Below, piece after piece: positions 16,735-27,266 of a stretch of DNA of 64,000 bases; within the stretch, counting starts at the first letter, position 1; each line of letters begins with the position of its first letter. This DNA is from Marinibacterium sp. (GTDB lineage: Bacteria > Pseudomonadota > Alphaproteobacteria > Rhodobacterales > Rhodobacteraceae): NCBI GenBank assembly GCA_017643305.1, contig JAEPNQ010000002.1, positions 62,001 to 126,000 on the forward strand, given 5' to 3'. Under the pieces are notes generated by a model, which saw nothing but the letters and a program-made list of their open reading frames with translations, had not been told where the DNA came from and searched no databases. The translations under genes were made by a program, and so were the position numbers.

Positions 16735-18381
16735 TTACATCCCCAAGGATGCCTTATACAGCGCAATCTGGCTGTCACGCCCGATCTGGTCGGTGATCTT
16801 CTCCCACGCTGCCGCAATGGCGTCCGCGGTTTCCTGAGCGCTACCATACTGACCAGCAAAGCCCTTGGCCAACTCGTCTTCAGCAACCGAGTAATACTGG
16901 AAGATCCCCGGAATGCGCGGTTCGATGGCCGCGTTTGGGTGGTTGTAGCTGTCCGCGTTGGAGCCGAGGTAGTCTTCGACAAAGGCGCGATCATACCCGG
17001 CGGCTTCCCATTCGTCATACTGGAAGTGGGAATTCCGGTAGGGTTGGAAGCCCGACGGATAGGCAGAAGCCCAAAGCGACAGATCCTTGCCACCCAGATG
17101 GGCCGCTGCGCTCCACGCTGCCTTTTGGCGCTTGGAATCGCTGTCCACCGTGGCCATCACGTAAACACCCCAACCAATATACGCCATGTTCGGCGCTTCG
17201 TTGTACGTGTTCTCCCATGCGCCGGAGCCTGCGTTATAAACACGGTCCGAACCGGGGTTGATGCCAAAGCCAACCACATCGCCCACAACCGAGGTGTCGG
17301 AGGTTCGGGCATTCGACCCGATATCACCCCACCACATCAGCATGGAACCGGTGCCAGCTAGGAACTGCTGGAATCCGGTGGTGCCAGGGTCAGCGTTGAT
17401 CTGGTCGGCAGGGTAAGCGCCCGCTTCGATCAGATCCATCACATCCTGGATGGCCTGCACCCAGCCCGGGTTGTTGACGCGCGGCTTCATCGTATCGGGA
17501 TCAAACAGCCATGCCGGGTCGGACGGATGCTTGGTATAGGCTGCCGCCCGGTTTTCCAGGAAGTAGAAGCCAAAGCCGCCCCAGCCCTTCAGCGGGTCCA
17601 GATAGCCGTGTGCCGGAAGGCCTGTCAGCGGGTCTTCCTTGCCAACCAGGCCTTTGCTTATCGCGTTGATTTCCTGCCACGTCTTGGGCACCGGTTGACC
17701 GGTAACCGAGCCATCGCCGAAGTAATCACTGCGATAGGCGAAGGTGTGGCAGTCACCATCAATCGAGATGCGATATGTCTTGCCATCCCAAGTGCCCACC
17801 GGAGCCTTCAGATAGCTCACGTAATCGTCCATATCGATCACGTCCCTGACCCAGCCGGGCATTTCCGATGCCATGCCACGCCCCAGAACGTCGCCTTCGA
17901 ACGGTGCACCCATTTCGATCAAATCAAAATCAACGGTGCCCGTGGCAATGGATTGCTGCAGCCTTGCGTTATAGTCGGCCTGTGCCAGATCGATCCAGTT
18001 AATCTTGGCCCCGGTGTACGCCTCCCAGGGTTTCAGGAAGCCCCGGAAAAGGAAGTTGTGCAAGTTCTGGTTGTTGAGCCCCATGAACGTCAGTTCAACG
18101 CCGGCAAACTCGCCCTCCTGCACGACCTCCTTGGTCGGACCAAGGCACATCTCACCGACCTTCTGCCATTCAGCATCGCCGGGCGATCCCATGCCAACGC
18201 CCGGGATCTTAAGGATCGACGCACGCAGCGCCCCATGCGCATCCGCCCAGGCCGGTTTCACGCTGATACCCGTGCTGACACCGCTTAGTGCGGCGAGTGT
18301 GCCGGTTGCAGCTGCACCCTTCAGCATGTTGCGGCGGCTCATCTTTCCGCGCGTGAGATAGTCATAAATGTGTGGTTTCAC
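16735..18381 (-). CDS. Tat-exported ABC transporter solute-binding protein (probably sugar)
   Basis: The 548-residue product begins with a GTG at 18379-18381, preceded by GGGAGGA. A twin-arginine export signal, SRRNMLKGAAATGTLAALS, lies at residues about 14-32 before a mature domain of the extracellular solute-binding family 1 type (ITGT-like TGVDFDLIEM and GQPVPKTWQEINAISKG regions). At about 510 mature residues it is larger than usual. It is divergent from an ATPase gene of the carbohydrate class, so the two probably serve one importer. No permease genes are in the window. The ligand is inferred to be a sugar or polyol from the neighbouring kinase genes. Confidence 0.85.
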   Translation of the reverse strand: MKPHIYDYLTRGKMSRRNMLKGAAATGTLAALSGVSTGISVKPAWADAHGALRASILKIPGVGMGSPGDAEWQKVGEMCLGPTKEVVQEGEFAGVELTFMGLNNQNLHNFLFRGFLKPWEAYTGAKINWIDLAQADYNARLQQSIATGTVDFDLIEMGAPFEGDVLGRGMASEMPGWVRDVIDMDDYVSYLKAPVGTWDGKTYRISIDGDCHTFAYRSDYFGDGSVTGQPVPKTWQEINAISKGLVGKEDPLTGLPAHGYLDPLKGWGGFGFYFLENRAAAYTKHPSDPAWLFDPDTMKPRVNNPGWVQAIQDVMDLIEAGAYPADQINADPGTTGFQQFLAGTGSMLMWWGDIGSNARTSDTSVVGDVVGFGINPGSDRVYNAGSGAWENTYNEAPNMAYIGWGVYVMATVDSDSKRQKAAWSAAAHLGGKDLSLWASAYPSGFQPYRNSHFQYDEWEAAGYDRAFVEDYLGSNADSYNHPNAAIEPRIPGIFQYYSVAEDELAKGFAGQYGSAQETADAIAAAWEKITDQIGRDSQIALYKASLGM

Positions 18382-18591
18382 TGGTTGTCCTCCCAAACAC
18401 GTTAGGCGGCCCTCCGAGAGCCTGGAAACGGCGCTTGATCGTTGGTCTCGTTTGCGCAGCACACAGACTCGGAACGGCGAAATACCGCTTTGCCGACCCA
18501 ACTCGAAAGAAGCTTTCCAGTCTGGTGGTACGCTGTCAAGCTGCTAACATGTTATGAAACTGACACTAGCGCGCTTGAGACAGGGGGCGGA
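18382..18591. promoter_or_regulatory. Divergent promoter region of the sugar transport locus
   Basis: This 210-base region separates the start codons of the binding-protein gene and the ATPase gene and must hold both promoters. A perfect 10-base palindrome, TAACATGTTA (18545-18554), 37 bases before the ATPase start, is the only operator-like element I see. Its first eight bases recur upstream of the cyclase gene. No regulator gene is adjacent. Confidence 0.4.
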
Positions 18592-19659
18592 ATGGCTCAG
18601 GTCACGATACGGGACTTGAAAAAAAGTTACGGCAGCACCCGGGTGATCCATGGCGTCGACCTGGACATTGAGGACGGTCAATTTGTTGTGCTCGTCGGCC
18701 CATCTGGTTGTGGCAAGTCAACACTGTTGCGTATGATTGCAGGGCTGGAAGGTATATCGGACGGGACCATCGAAATTGGCGATCGCGTGGTCAACAGCCT
18801 TCCACCCAGCGAACGGGATATCGCCATGGTATTCCAGAATTACGCGCTGTATCCGCATAAAACTGTTTCCGCCAACATGGCATTTTCATTGAAAATGCGC
18901 CGGATGCCAAAGGAAGAGATACGCGAACGCGTTGACCGTGCCGCCGAGATTCTTGGCCTGACTGACTACCTCGACCGGTATCCACGTGCCCTGTCTGGCG
19001 GACAACGCCAGCGTGTAGCCATGGGTCGGGCCATCGTGCGCAACCCACAGGTCTTTCTTTTCGATGAACCGCTGTCGAATCTTGATGCAAAACTGCGAGT
19101 TCAAATGCGAACGGAAATCCGCGAACTGCACCAGCGGCTGGGTACGACCACGGTTTATGTGACCCACGACCAGATCGAAGCCATGACCATGGCAGACAAA
19201 ATCGTGGTATTGCAGGGGGGAGTCATCGAACAGATCGGTTCGCCACTGGAGCTGTATGACACGCCCGCCAACCAGTTTGTGGCGGGCTTCATCGGGTCGC
19301 CATCGATGAATTTCTTTAGCGGAACGGTCCGCGCGGGTGGTAAGGTTGGAGTTGCAGGGCTGGAATTGACGGTTGCCGCCGCAGCCGGGTTGGCGGACGG
19401 CACGGCCGTGATCTGCGGTGTGCGGCCCGAAGCATTGATGCTGGCCGAGGACGGTATTGAGATGGCCGTCGCCGTTGTCGAACCCACCGGATCGGAAACG
19501 CATGTTATCGCGCGGATGGGGGATCAGGAGGTTGTATCGGTGTTCCGCGACCGCGAAACATTCCGCCCAAACGAAACCATCCGCCTGAAACCTGCCGACG
19601 GCGCAGTGCATCTGTTCAGTGCCACCAGCGGCCAACGCATTTCGGAGACCGCCCAATGA
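18592..19659 (+). CDS. ABC transporter ATP-binding protein, carbohydrate (UgpC/MalK) class
   Basis: The 355-residue product has a complete nucleotide-binding domain: Walker A GPSGCGKSTLL, Q-loop VFQNYALYPH, signature LSGGQRQRVAMGRAI, Walker B VFLFDEPLSNLD and H-loop YVTHDQIEA. A C-terminal TOBE/OB regulatory domain (residues about 240-355) places it in the MalK/UgpC class, which powers sugar and polyol import. A GGGGGCGGA stretch precedes the ATG. Its stop overlaps the next start by four bases (ATGA). Permease genes are missing on both sides. Confidence 0.95.
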   Translation: MAQVTIRDLKKSYGSTRVIHGVDLDIEDGQFVVLVGPSGCGKSTLLRMIAGLEGISDGTIEIGDRVVNSLPPSERDIAMVFQNYALYPHKTVSANMAFSLKMRRMPKEEIRERVDRAAEILGLTDYLDRYPRALSGGQRQRVAMGRAIVRNPQVFLFDEPLSNLDAKLRVQMRTEIRELHQRLGTTTVYVTHDQIEAMTMADKIVVLQGGVIEQIGSPLELYDTPANQFVAGFIGSPSMNFFSGTVRAGGKVGVAGLELTVAAAAGLADGTAVICGVRPEALMLAEDGIEMAVAVVEPTGSETHVIARMGDQEVVSVFRDRETFRPNETIRLKPADGAVHLFSATSGQRISETAQ

Positions 19660-20303
19660 CAATGCGCAACGTTATGTGCTTTGGCGATTCCAACACGCAC
19701 GGGACCATCGCGCTGAGGTTCCCGATGGACATTCGCCGGTTTGACCCTGCCACTCGTTGGCCCGGCCAGATGGCCGCAGACCTCGGCGACAACTGGCACA
19801 TGATCGAAGAAGGGCTGCCCAGCCGAACCACGGTGCATGACGACCCGGTCGAAGGGGCGCACAAAAACGGTGTGCGCGTGCTGCCTGCCCTGTTGGACAG
19901 TCACAGGCCGCTGGATCTCGTGATCGTGATGCTGGGCACCAATGACCTGAAAATGCGATACAGCGCTCCAGCCATGGACATTGCCATATCGGTAGAACAA
20001 TTGCTCCGCATCATTGCGGGCTCCATCGCCGGACCAAACCTGCAACCGCCGAAAGCATTGCTGGTTGCGCCTGTTCCAATTCAGGAAACCGGCTTCCTTG
20101 GTGAAATGTTTGCTGGTGGGGCTGCCAAATCACAGGCTCTCGCCGCCTATTACCAGGCTATTGCCGCGCGCCATGGGGCCGGGTTTCTGGATGCGGGCAC
20201 GTTGACCAAGGTTGACCCGGTCGATGGCATTCACCTGACATCCGAAGGCCACGCCGCGATTGGGGCCGCAATGGCCGCCAAGGTGCGCGAGATGGTGGGC
20301 TGA
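19656..20303 (+). CDS. SGNH/GDSL hydrolase family protein
   Basis: The 215-residue product has the SGNH blocks: CFGDSNTHG with the nucleophile Ser (block I), VIVMLGTNDLKM with Asn (block III) and DGIHLTSEGH with the catalytic Asp-His pair (block V). Such enzymes are esterases or acetylhydrolases. No signal peptide is present, so it acts in the cytoplasm. Translational coupling to the ABC ATPase suggests it deacylates an imported sugar derivative, which is inference. Confidence 0.88.
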   Translation: MTMRNVMCFGDSNTHGTIALRFPMDIRRFDPATRWPGQMAADLGDNWHMIEEGLPSRTTVHDDPVEGAHKNGVRVLPALLDSHRPLDLVIVMLGTNDLKMRYSAPAMDIAISVEQLLRIIAGSIAGPNLQPPKALLVAPVPIQETGFLGEMFAGGAAKSQALAAYYQAIAARHGAGFLDAGTLTKVDPVDGIHLTSEGHAAIGAAMAAKVREMVG

Positions 20304-20346
20304 CATCCAATAGGGCGTGCTGCCCTGCATGTATGGGAGGAAACAC

Positions 20347-20799
20347 ATGCTCAAAGGCGTTGATCCGCGGCTGAACGCGGATGTTCTTTGTGCGCTGCGC
20401 GACATGGGGCACGGCGACGTTCTGATCCTTGCAGACACCAATTTTCCATCCGGCTCCATCGCGCGCGAAACTGTGCTGGGCGATCTGCTGCGCATGGAAA
20501 ACCTGACGTCGGCCGAGGCGGCAGAAGCAGTGTTATCAGTGCTGCCGCTGGATACGTTCGTGGACGATTTCGCCGGTCGAATGGAGATCGTCGATGCGCC
20601 CAACGAAATCCCGCCCGTACAGGCCGAAGTGCAAGCCGCTATTGATGCGGCAGAAGGCGCTCCGCGACCAATGGTCAGCATCGAACGCTTCGCATTCTAT
20701 GACATGGCGCGCGACGCTTATGCGGTAATCCAGACCGGCGAACGGCGATTCTATGGATGTTTCATGTTTCGCAAGGGCGTGATCCCGCCGGAGGCCTGA
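20347..20799 (+). CDS. RbsD/FucU family sugar mutarotase
   Basis: The 150-residue product begins MLKGVDPRLNADVLCALRDMG and contains GHGDVLILADTNFPS, in which the His and Asp are the conserved residues of the RbsD/FucU fold. FucU interconverts fucose anomers and RbsD interconverts ribose forms. The C-terminal segment FAFYDMARDAYAVIQTGERRFYGCFMFRKG is closer to FucU. GGGAGGAAACAC precedes the ATG at 20347. It is followed by a ribokinase gene one base after its stop. Confidence 0.88.
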   Translation: MLKGVDPRLNADVLCALRDMGHGDVLILADTNFPSGSIARETVLGDLLRMENLTSAEAAEAVLSVLPLDTFVDDFAGRMEIVDAPNEIPPVQAEVQAAIDAAEGAPRPMVSIERFAFYDMARDAYAVIQTGERRFYGCFMFRKGVIPPEA

Positions 20800-20800
20800 G

Positions 20801-21718
20801 ATGAGCAAACCTGTTGTCATTCTGGGCGTGTTTGTCGCCGACACCGCCTATCGTGCGGACCGTGCGCCACGTATGGGCGAAACGATCATGGGGAACAGCT
20901 TTGCGCTTGGGCCGGGCGGCAAAGGCTCCAACCAGGCTGTCGCGGCAGCCAAATCAGGCGGTGACGCGCATATGATCACGCGGCTGGGCAAGGACCCGTT
21001 TGCTGATATGGCGCTGGCCACATGGGCTGGTGCCGGGGTCAAACCCGCGATCACACAGCATAACGATGGGTATACTGGCGCGGCCTATATCTTTGTGGAG
21101 GAGGCATCGGGCGACAACGCTATTATCGTTTGTCCGGGTGTTGCGATGTCCATCTCCCCTGCGGATATAGACGCGCAGGCGGATTTGATCGCCTCGGCCG
21201 GCGTGTTTCTGACACAGCTGGAGCAACCACTGGACGCGGCCATGCGCGGGCTGAAACTGGCCCGCGATGCTGGCGCGGTGACGGTGTTGAACCCCGCCCC
21301 TGCAACGGATTTGCCCGATGGCATGCTGGCACTTTGCGATTACGCGACACCCAACGAAAGCGAAGCCGAGGGCCTGACAGGGATTGCTGTTAAAACAGTT
21401 GACGATGCCATCCGTGCCGCCGAGGCGCTGCGGGCGGAGGGCGTTGGCACCGCGATCATCACGCTTGGGGAAAACGGGGCACTGTTCCATGACGGCACGC
21501 CCGTTCACGTGCCTGCCTTCAACGCCGGTCCTGTAGTGGAAACCACCGGGGCTGGGGATGCGTTTAACGGTGGATTTGCCACAGCGCTAGCCCGTGGAGA
21601 TGCGCCGATTGATGCCGTCCGTTTCGGATGCGCCACTGCGGCGATTTCCGTTACGCGGCCCGGCACCGCGCCATCGATGCCAACTCTGGCGGAAGTGAAC
21701 ACGCTGCTAGCGGGTTAG
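20801..21718 (+). CDS. rbsK: Ribokinase, PfkB family
   Basis: The 305-residue product has GPGGKGSNQAVAAAKSGG, the ribokinase substrate loop near residue 40, and TTGAGDAFNGGFATAL with the catalytic Asp near residue 248. Ribokinase phosphorylates D-ribose at O5 for entry into the pentose phosphate pathway. With the FucU/RbsD gene and the ABC ATPase upstream it forms a four-gene sugar-use operon on the plus strand. Related PfkB kinases act on other pentoses or nucleosides, so the exact sugar is uncertain. Confidence 0.88.
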   Translation: MSKPVVILGVFVADTAYRADRAPRMGETIMGNSFALGPGGKGSNQAVAAAKSGGDAHMITRLGKDPFADMALATWAGAGVKPAITQHNDGYTGAAYIFVEEASGDNAIIVCPGVAMSISPADIDAQADLIASAGVFLTQLEQPLDAAMRGLKLARDAGAVTVLNPAPATDLPDGMLALCDYATPNESEAEGLTGIAVKTVDDAIRAAEALRAEGVGTAIITLGENGALFHDGTPVHVPAFNAGPVVETTGAGDAFNGGFATALARGDAPIDAVRFGCATAAISVTRPGTAPSMPTLAEVNTLLAG

Positions 21719-21823
21719 ATTACGTTCGGGTTTCTAGGCGCGGCTGTCCCGGCACCATTCCGGGCGGCCAGCACCAATTGGCGACTGCCACTGCCCCTCG
21801 CAAGACACGAAAGGACAAAAAGC

Positions 21824-23353
21824 ATGAGCCATATCTATGTGCAAGCCGCTGAACGACCCAAGAAAACCGCAATTTCGATGGACGGATCGGGCCAATCCTG
21901 GACCTTTGAAGAGCTTGAAAACTGGTCGAACCAGGCCGCGCAGGCGCTGCGCTCTCTAGGTCTCGGCAAAACCGACCATGTTGCGATTCTGATGGAAAAC
22001 CGGCCTGAGTTTTTCGAAATCCTGTTCGCAGCACAGCGGGCCGGGCTGTACCTTACTCCCATCAGCACCTACCTGACTGCCGGAGAGGTCGCCTATATCC
22101 TCGAAAACAGCACCGCCAAGGTTCTGATTACGACCCCAAGATTTGCCGAAACCGCCAGTCAAGCCTGCAAGGATCAAGATGATCGATTGGCCCGGTTCAT
22201 GCTGGACACACCCGCAAGCGGTTTCCGGGCTTGGCAGCCGTTCCGCGCGTCTTTTCCAACCGACCGCATTAAGGACGAGGTAAAAGGAAACCCGATGTTG
22301 TATTCTTCGGGCACGACCGGCCGTCCAAAAGGGATCAAGCGGGCCTTTAAAGAGGAACCGATTGAAGGCGGGCACCCGATCATGGAACTGATTTGCCTGA
22401 AGATGGGCAAAATGAACCATGACAGTGTCTACCTTTCGCCTGCCCCGCTTTACCATGCGGCACCTATGTCGGCATCGGCAACGGCCCTGATGTATGGGGC
22501 AACGTTGGTCATCATTGAAAAATTCTCACCTGACGCTTTCCTGGCCGCGATCGAAAAACACCGGGTGACGCATACGCAGGTCGTGCCAACCATGTTTCTG
22601 CGATTGCTGAAACTCGCACCCGAGACACGGGAACTCTATGATCTGTCGACCCTGAAATGCGCAATTCATGCTGCGGCGCCCTGCCCCGCGGAGGTCAAAC
22701 GCCAGATGATCGACTGGTGGGGCCCGATCCTGCTAGAATATTATGCAGCGACTGAAGGCAATGGTGTGACGATCTGCACGTCCGAAGAGGCCTTGGCCCA
22801 TCCCGGAACAGTCGGAAAATCATTGATCGGGCCAGTCCGAATTGTTGGCGAAGACGGACAAGAACTGCCCGCTGGGGAAGTCGGTGATGTATATTTTGAT
22901 TCCGGTTTGACGTTCTCCTACCATGACGATCTGGAAAAAACCGCCAAGGCGCACCATCCCAATGGTTGGTCTACGTTGGGCGACGTCGGCTACTTGAACC
23001 AGTACGGATACCTGTTCCTGACCGACAGGCGGGCCTACACCATCATTACCGGAGGGGTGAACGTCTACCCGCAGGAAACCGAGGACAAGTTGCTAATGCA
23101 TCCCGCCGTACGCGATGCGGCTGTGTTCGGAATCCCGGACCCGGATCTTGGGGAATCCGTCAAGGCAGTGGTGCAATTGCTGGATCAGGACCGGGCCAGT
23201 CCGGAGCTGGAGGTAGAGCTGATCGAGTGGTGCCGCAATTCTCTCAGCCACATCAAATGCCCGAAGTCGATTGATTTTTTGCAAGACATGCCCAGAACTG
23301 AAACCGGAAAGCTCATCAAACGTAAGCTAAAAGAAATGTACGCGGATCAGTGA
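21824..23353 (+). CDS. Acyl-CoA synthetase, AMP-binding (ANL) family
   Basis: The 509-residue product carries the ANL core motifs: LYSSGTTGRPKGI (P-loop-like A3), YYAATEGNG (A5), STLGDVGYLNQYGYLFLTDR (A7/A8 hinge) and a C-terminal TETGKLIKRKLKE with the catalytic Lys (A10). It activates a carboxylic acid through an acyl-adenylate and transfers it to CoA. The chain length is unknown. It starts about 105 bases after rbsK and may have its own promoter; the FadH-type gene at 24066 could act in the same fatty-acid breakdown route. Confidence 0.9.
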   Translation: MSHIYVQAAERPKKTAISMDGSGQSWTFEELENWSNQAAQALRSLGLGKTDHVAILMENRPEFFEILFAAQRAGLYLTPISTYLTAGEVAYILENSTAKVLITTPRFAETASQACKDQDDRLARFMLDTPASGFRAWQPFRASFPTDRIKDEVKGNPMLYSSGTTGRPKGIKRAFKEEPIEGGHPIMELICLKMGKMNHDSVYLSPAPLYHAAPMSASATALMYGATLVIIEKFSPDAFLAAIEKHRVTHTQVVPTMFLRLLKLAPETRELYDLSTLKCAIHAAAPCPAEVKRQMIDWWGPILLEYYAATEGNGVTICTSEEALAHPGTVGKSLIGPVRIVGEDGQELPAGEVGDVYFDSGLTFSYHDDLEKTAKAHHPNGWSTLGDVGYLNQYGYLFLTDRRAYTIITGGVNVYPQETEDKLLMHPAVRDAAVFGIPDPDLGESVKAVVQLLDQDRASPELEVELIEWCRNSLSHIKCPKSIDFLQDMPRTETGKLIKRKLKEMYADQ

Positions 23354-23441
23354 CACACGCCAGTGGTCGTCTGAACTAGTGTCTTAGCAGTGAAGTTTCT
23401 GGCACTTTTCTACCAGGCAAAGAACTGTTTGGTGCTTCCCG

Positions 23442-23936
23442 TCAGTTATCCGACCGCAAATGCAAGGCAAAAGCTTGCAGGACCCGAACGTAGACATCGC
23501 GTTTGAACGGCACAATGCAAGGCACCAAGTCTTCCACGCTCTGCCAGCGCCAGCAACTGAACTCGGGATGGTCAGTCTCTATATTCACCTGGTCGTCGGA
23601 GCCGAGAAACCGCATGAGGAACCATTTCTGTTCCTGCCCGCGAAACCGGCCTTTCCAGATATTTGGCACCAGATCATGCGGCAGGTCATAGGGCAGCCAA
23701 TCCTCGGTCTCGGCCACGATCTCCACCAGATCTGCCGTCACGCCGGTTTCTTCACACAGCTCCCGCAGCGCTGCATCGCGCGGGTCTTCACCTTTGTCGA
23801 CCCCGCCTTGCGGCATCTGCCAGGCGTCAGTGTACCGGTCCTTGCGTTGGCCAACAAACACGCGGCCCTGTGCGTTCATCAGCATCACGCCCACGCAGGG
23901 GCGATATGGCAGGCGGGCAATCTTTTCAGGCGTCAT
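23442..23936 (-). CDS. rppH: RNA pyrophosphohydrolase (Nudix)
   Basis: The 164-residue product begins in family style with [24 protein letters not shown] and contains the Nudix box [20 protein letters not shown] followed by TGV. The segment [12 protein letters not shown] is diagnostic of RppH/NudH. It removes pyrophosphate from 5'-triphosphorylated RNA, starting mRNA decay. It converges with the acyl-CoA synthetase gene. Confidence 0.95.
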   Translation of the reverse strand: MTPEKIARLPYRPCVGVMLMNAQGRVFVGQRKDRYTDAWQMPQGGVDKGEDPRDAALRELCEETGVTADLVEIVAETEDWLPYDLPHDLVPNIWKGRFRGQEQKWFLMRFLGSDDQVNIETDHPEFSCWRWQSVEDLVPCIVPFKRDVYVRVLQAFALHLRSDN

Positions 23937-24056
23937 CGGCGTTCTCCTTCACCCAGGCTTCCTGTCACAGGTCGCGGGACCGCTGCAAGCGCTTGACGCC
24001 GCGTTGTGGGTGACAGACCGTCCAATGCCCGGCAAACCTGCCCAAAGCTACCTTAG

Positions 24057-26093
<2,037 letters not shown>

Positions 26094-26352
26094 TCATACG
26101 GGAACCCCGGCGCGGTGCGGAAAGTACCGCGTCGAGGACAGGCAATCAGCCTTTTGTCCCGCTGCGCAGGGCGCAAGCTCCATCCGCGCATCGCCGATCT
26201 TCAATCCGGCGTTGCCATTGAACGCAAGCGGTTCCAGCAGGGACCGGACAACCACGCGTAGCAGGACCCGGCTGTCCCTTTGCTGGTAAGCCGTGCGAAG
26301 TGCAGTAGCCGAGTTTTGCGCGTCAGTTCGCGCGAAACCATCATGTTCAAGG
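26094..26352. other. Intergenic region after the FadH-type gene
   Basis: The 259-base gap has no convincing gene. A 6-base stem (CGCGGT/ACCGCG, 26111-26131) just past the stop may act as a weak terminator, but there is no T-run. Reading frames crossing it overlap the ABM gene in another frame and look non-coding. Confidence 0.35.
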
Positions 26353-26697
26353 CTAGTGATGGATTTCGCGGCTGTCTTTCGGGGCTTCTTCCCGGTCGAA
26401 CATGCCGTAGTCGCGCAGCACATGAGCCACCCGAAGCTGGTAATCCTTGAAGACACCTGCGCGTCCCTTGGACTGCGCGCTGCGATGGGCAGACAATTGT
26501 CGCCATCTTTCTACAGCGTTTTCGTCTTCGAAAAAGGAAATCGACAGCAGCTTGTCGGGGTTTGTCAGGCTTTGAAACCGTTCGACGGAAATGAACCCCT
26601 CCACCTGCTCGACCATCGGGCGCATTGTGGCGGCGATATCGAGGTATTCGTCTTTGCGCCCCTCGGCGGGGATGACTTCGAAAATGATGGCAATCAT
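26353..26697 (-). CDS. Antibiotic biosynthesis monooxygenase (ABM) domain protein
   Basis: The 114-residue product has the ferredoxin-like ABM fold signature: MIAIIFEVIPAEGRKDEYL, then VEGFISVERFQSL and LLSISFFEDENAVERWR with RSAQSKGRAGVFKDYQLRVA. ABM proteins include small monooxygenases and haem- or stress-related enzymes. The ATG at 26697 overlaps the stop of the upstream NIPSNAP remnant by four bases, and earlier in-frame starts run through that gene. Its function is unknown. Confidence 0.8.
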   Translation of the reverse strand: MIAIIFEVIPAEGRKDEYLDIAATMRPMVEQVEGFISVERFQSLTNPDKLLSISFFEDENAVERWRQLSAHRSAQSKGRAGVFKDYQLRVAHVLRDYGMFDREEAPKDSREIHH

Positions 26698-26870
26698 GCG
26701 CGTGCATCCTGCTGGCTGTAGGAGAGCTTGAGCCACCTCCGGTCTTCGCGCAAGATAAACTTCCGATCCTGAGCAAAGGCATAGTTTGCCTGCAACCAAT
26801 TGCGGGCATACTGTTGGAAGTCGTCATGTTTGGTCGGATCGATGTCATACTTGATGATGCAGGTCAGCAT
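26694..26870 (-). pseudogene. NIPSNAP family gene with internal deletion
   Basis: The 58-codon frame joins a NIPSNAP N-terminus (MLTCIIKYDIDPTKHDDFQQ and YARNW) directly to a NIPSNAP C-terminus (NYAFAQDRKFILREDRRWLKL). Members I recall are about 105-110 residues, so about 50 central residues seem to have been lost in frame at about 26795. The residual product would lack half of the alpha-beta core and is unlikely to fold normally. It is coupled to the ABM gene by a four-base overlap, and such pairing of dimeric alpha-beta-barrel proteins suggests an original joint role. Confidence 0.65.
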
Positions 26871-27266
26871 GCGAATGGTCCTGTGATTTATGTCCAGTGC
26901 ATGGCGCATCGCCTGGCGCGCATGCTTCGACTAGGGTTACAGCATGAAAGATGGTCCGGACACCGTCAGACTTGCCGCCCTGGTCGGGAACCTGGGCTGC
27001 GCTTTGCCAGCTGAGATGATTGAAACCGGTCGGACCTCGCGCGATGCGAACAGCCGCTCGGTGCATCTCAGGCCCATTGACCAGCGAGCGTTTGACCAGC
27101 TTTTCCTGCCTGATCCTGCTGTTTGGTAGCTTGAACCTGATCGTTTCCCTGTTTCCATGCCCAAAACGATCCATGGCAAATCCCCGATATTATCCCACTC
27201 ACGCCCAGATCTCGCCCTTTTTGGACCGGATAGGGGTTGCTAGCAAATAAATCAGAAGGATCGGGC
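26871..27266. other. Gene-poor gap with a possible ArsR-type regulator remnant
   Basis: This 396-base stretch lies between the NIPSNAP remnant and the LysR gene, which diverge. A plus-strand frame at 26944-27129 begins MKDGPDTVRLAALVGNLGCA, resembling the start of ArsR-family regulators (MKDGPDIAxIAALIGDPARA in members I remember), but the rest shows no helix-turn-helix. It may be a decayed regulator of the NIPSNAP/ABM pair, or chance. The LysR promoter should lie near 27180-27260. Confidence 0.25.

Noticed and set aside
26094-26456. A 120-codon minus-strand frame past the ABM gene
   Set aside because: It overlaps the ABM gene in another frame, has no family features and its composition looks like a shadow frame.
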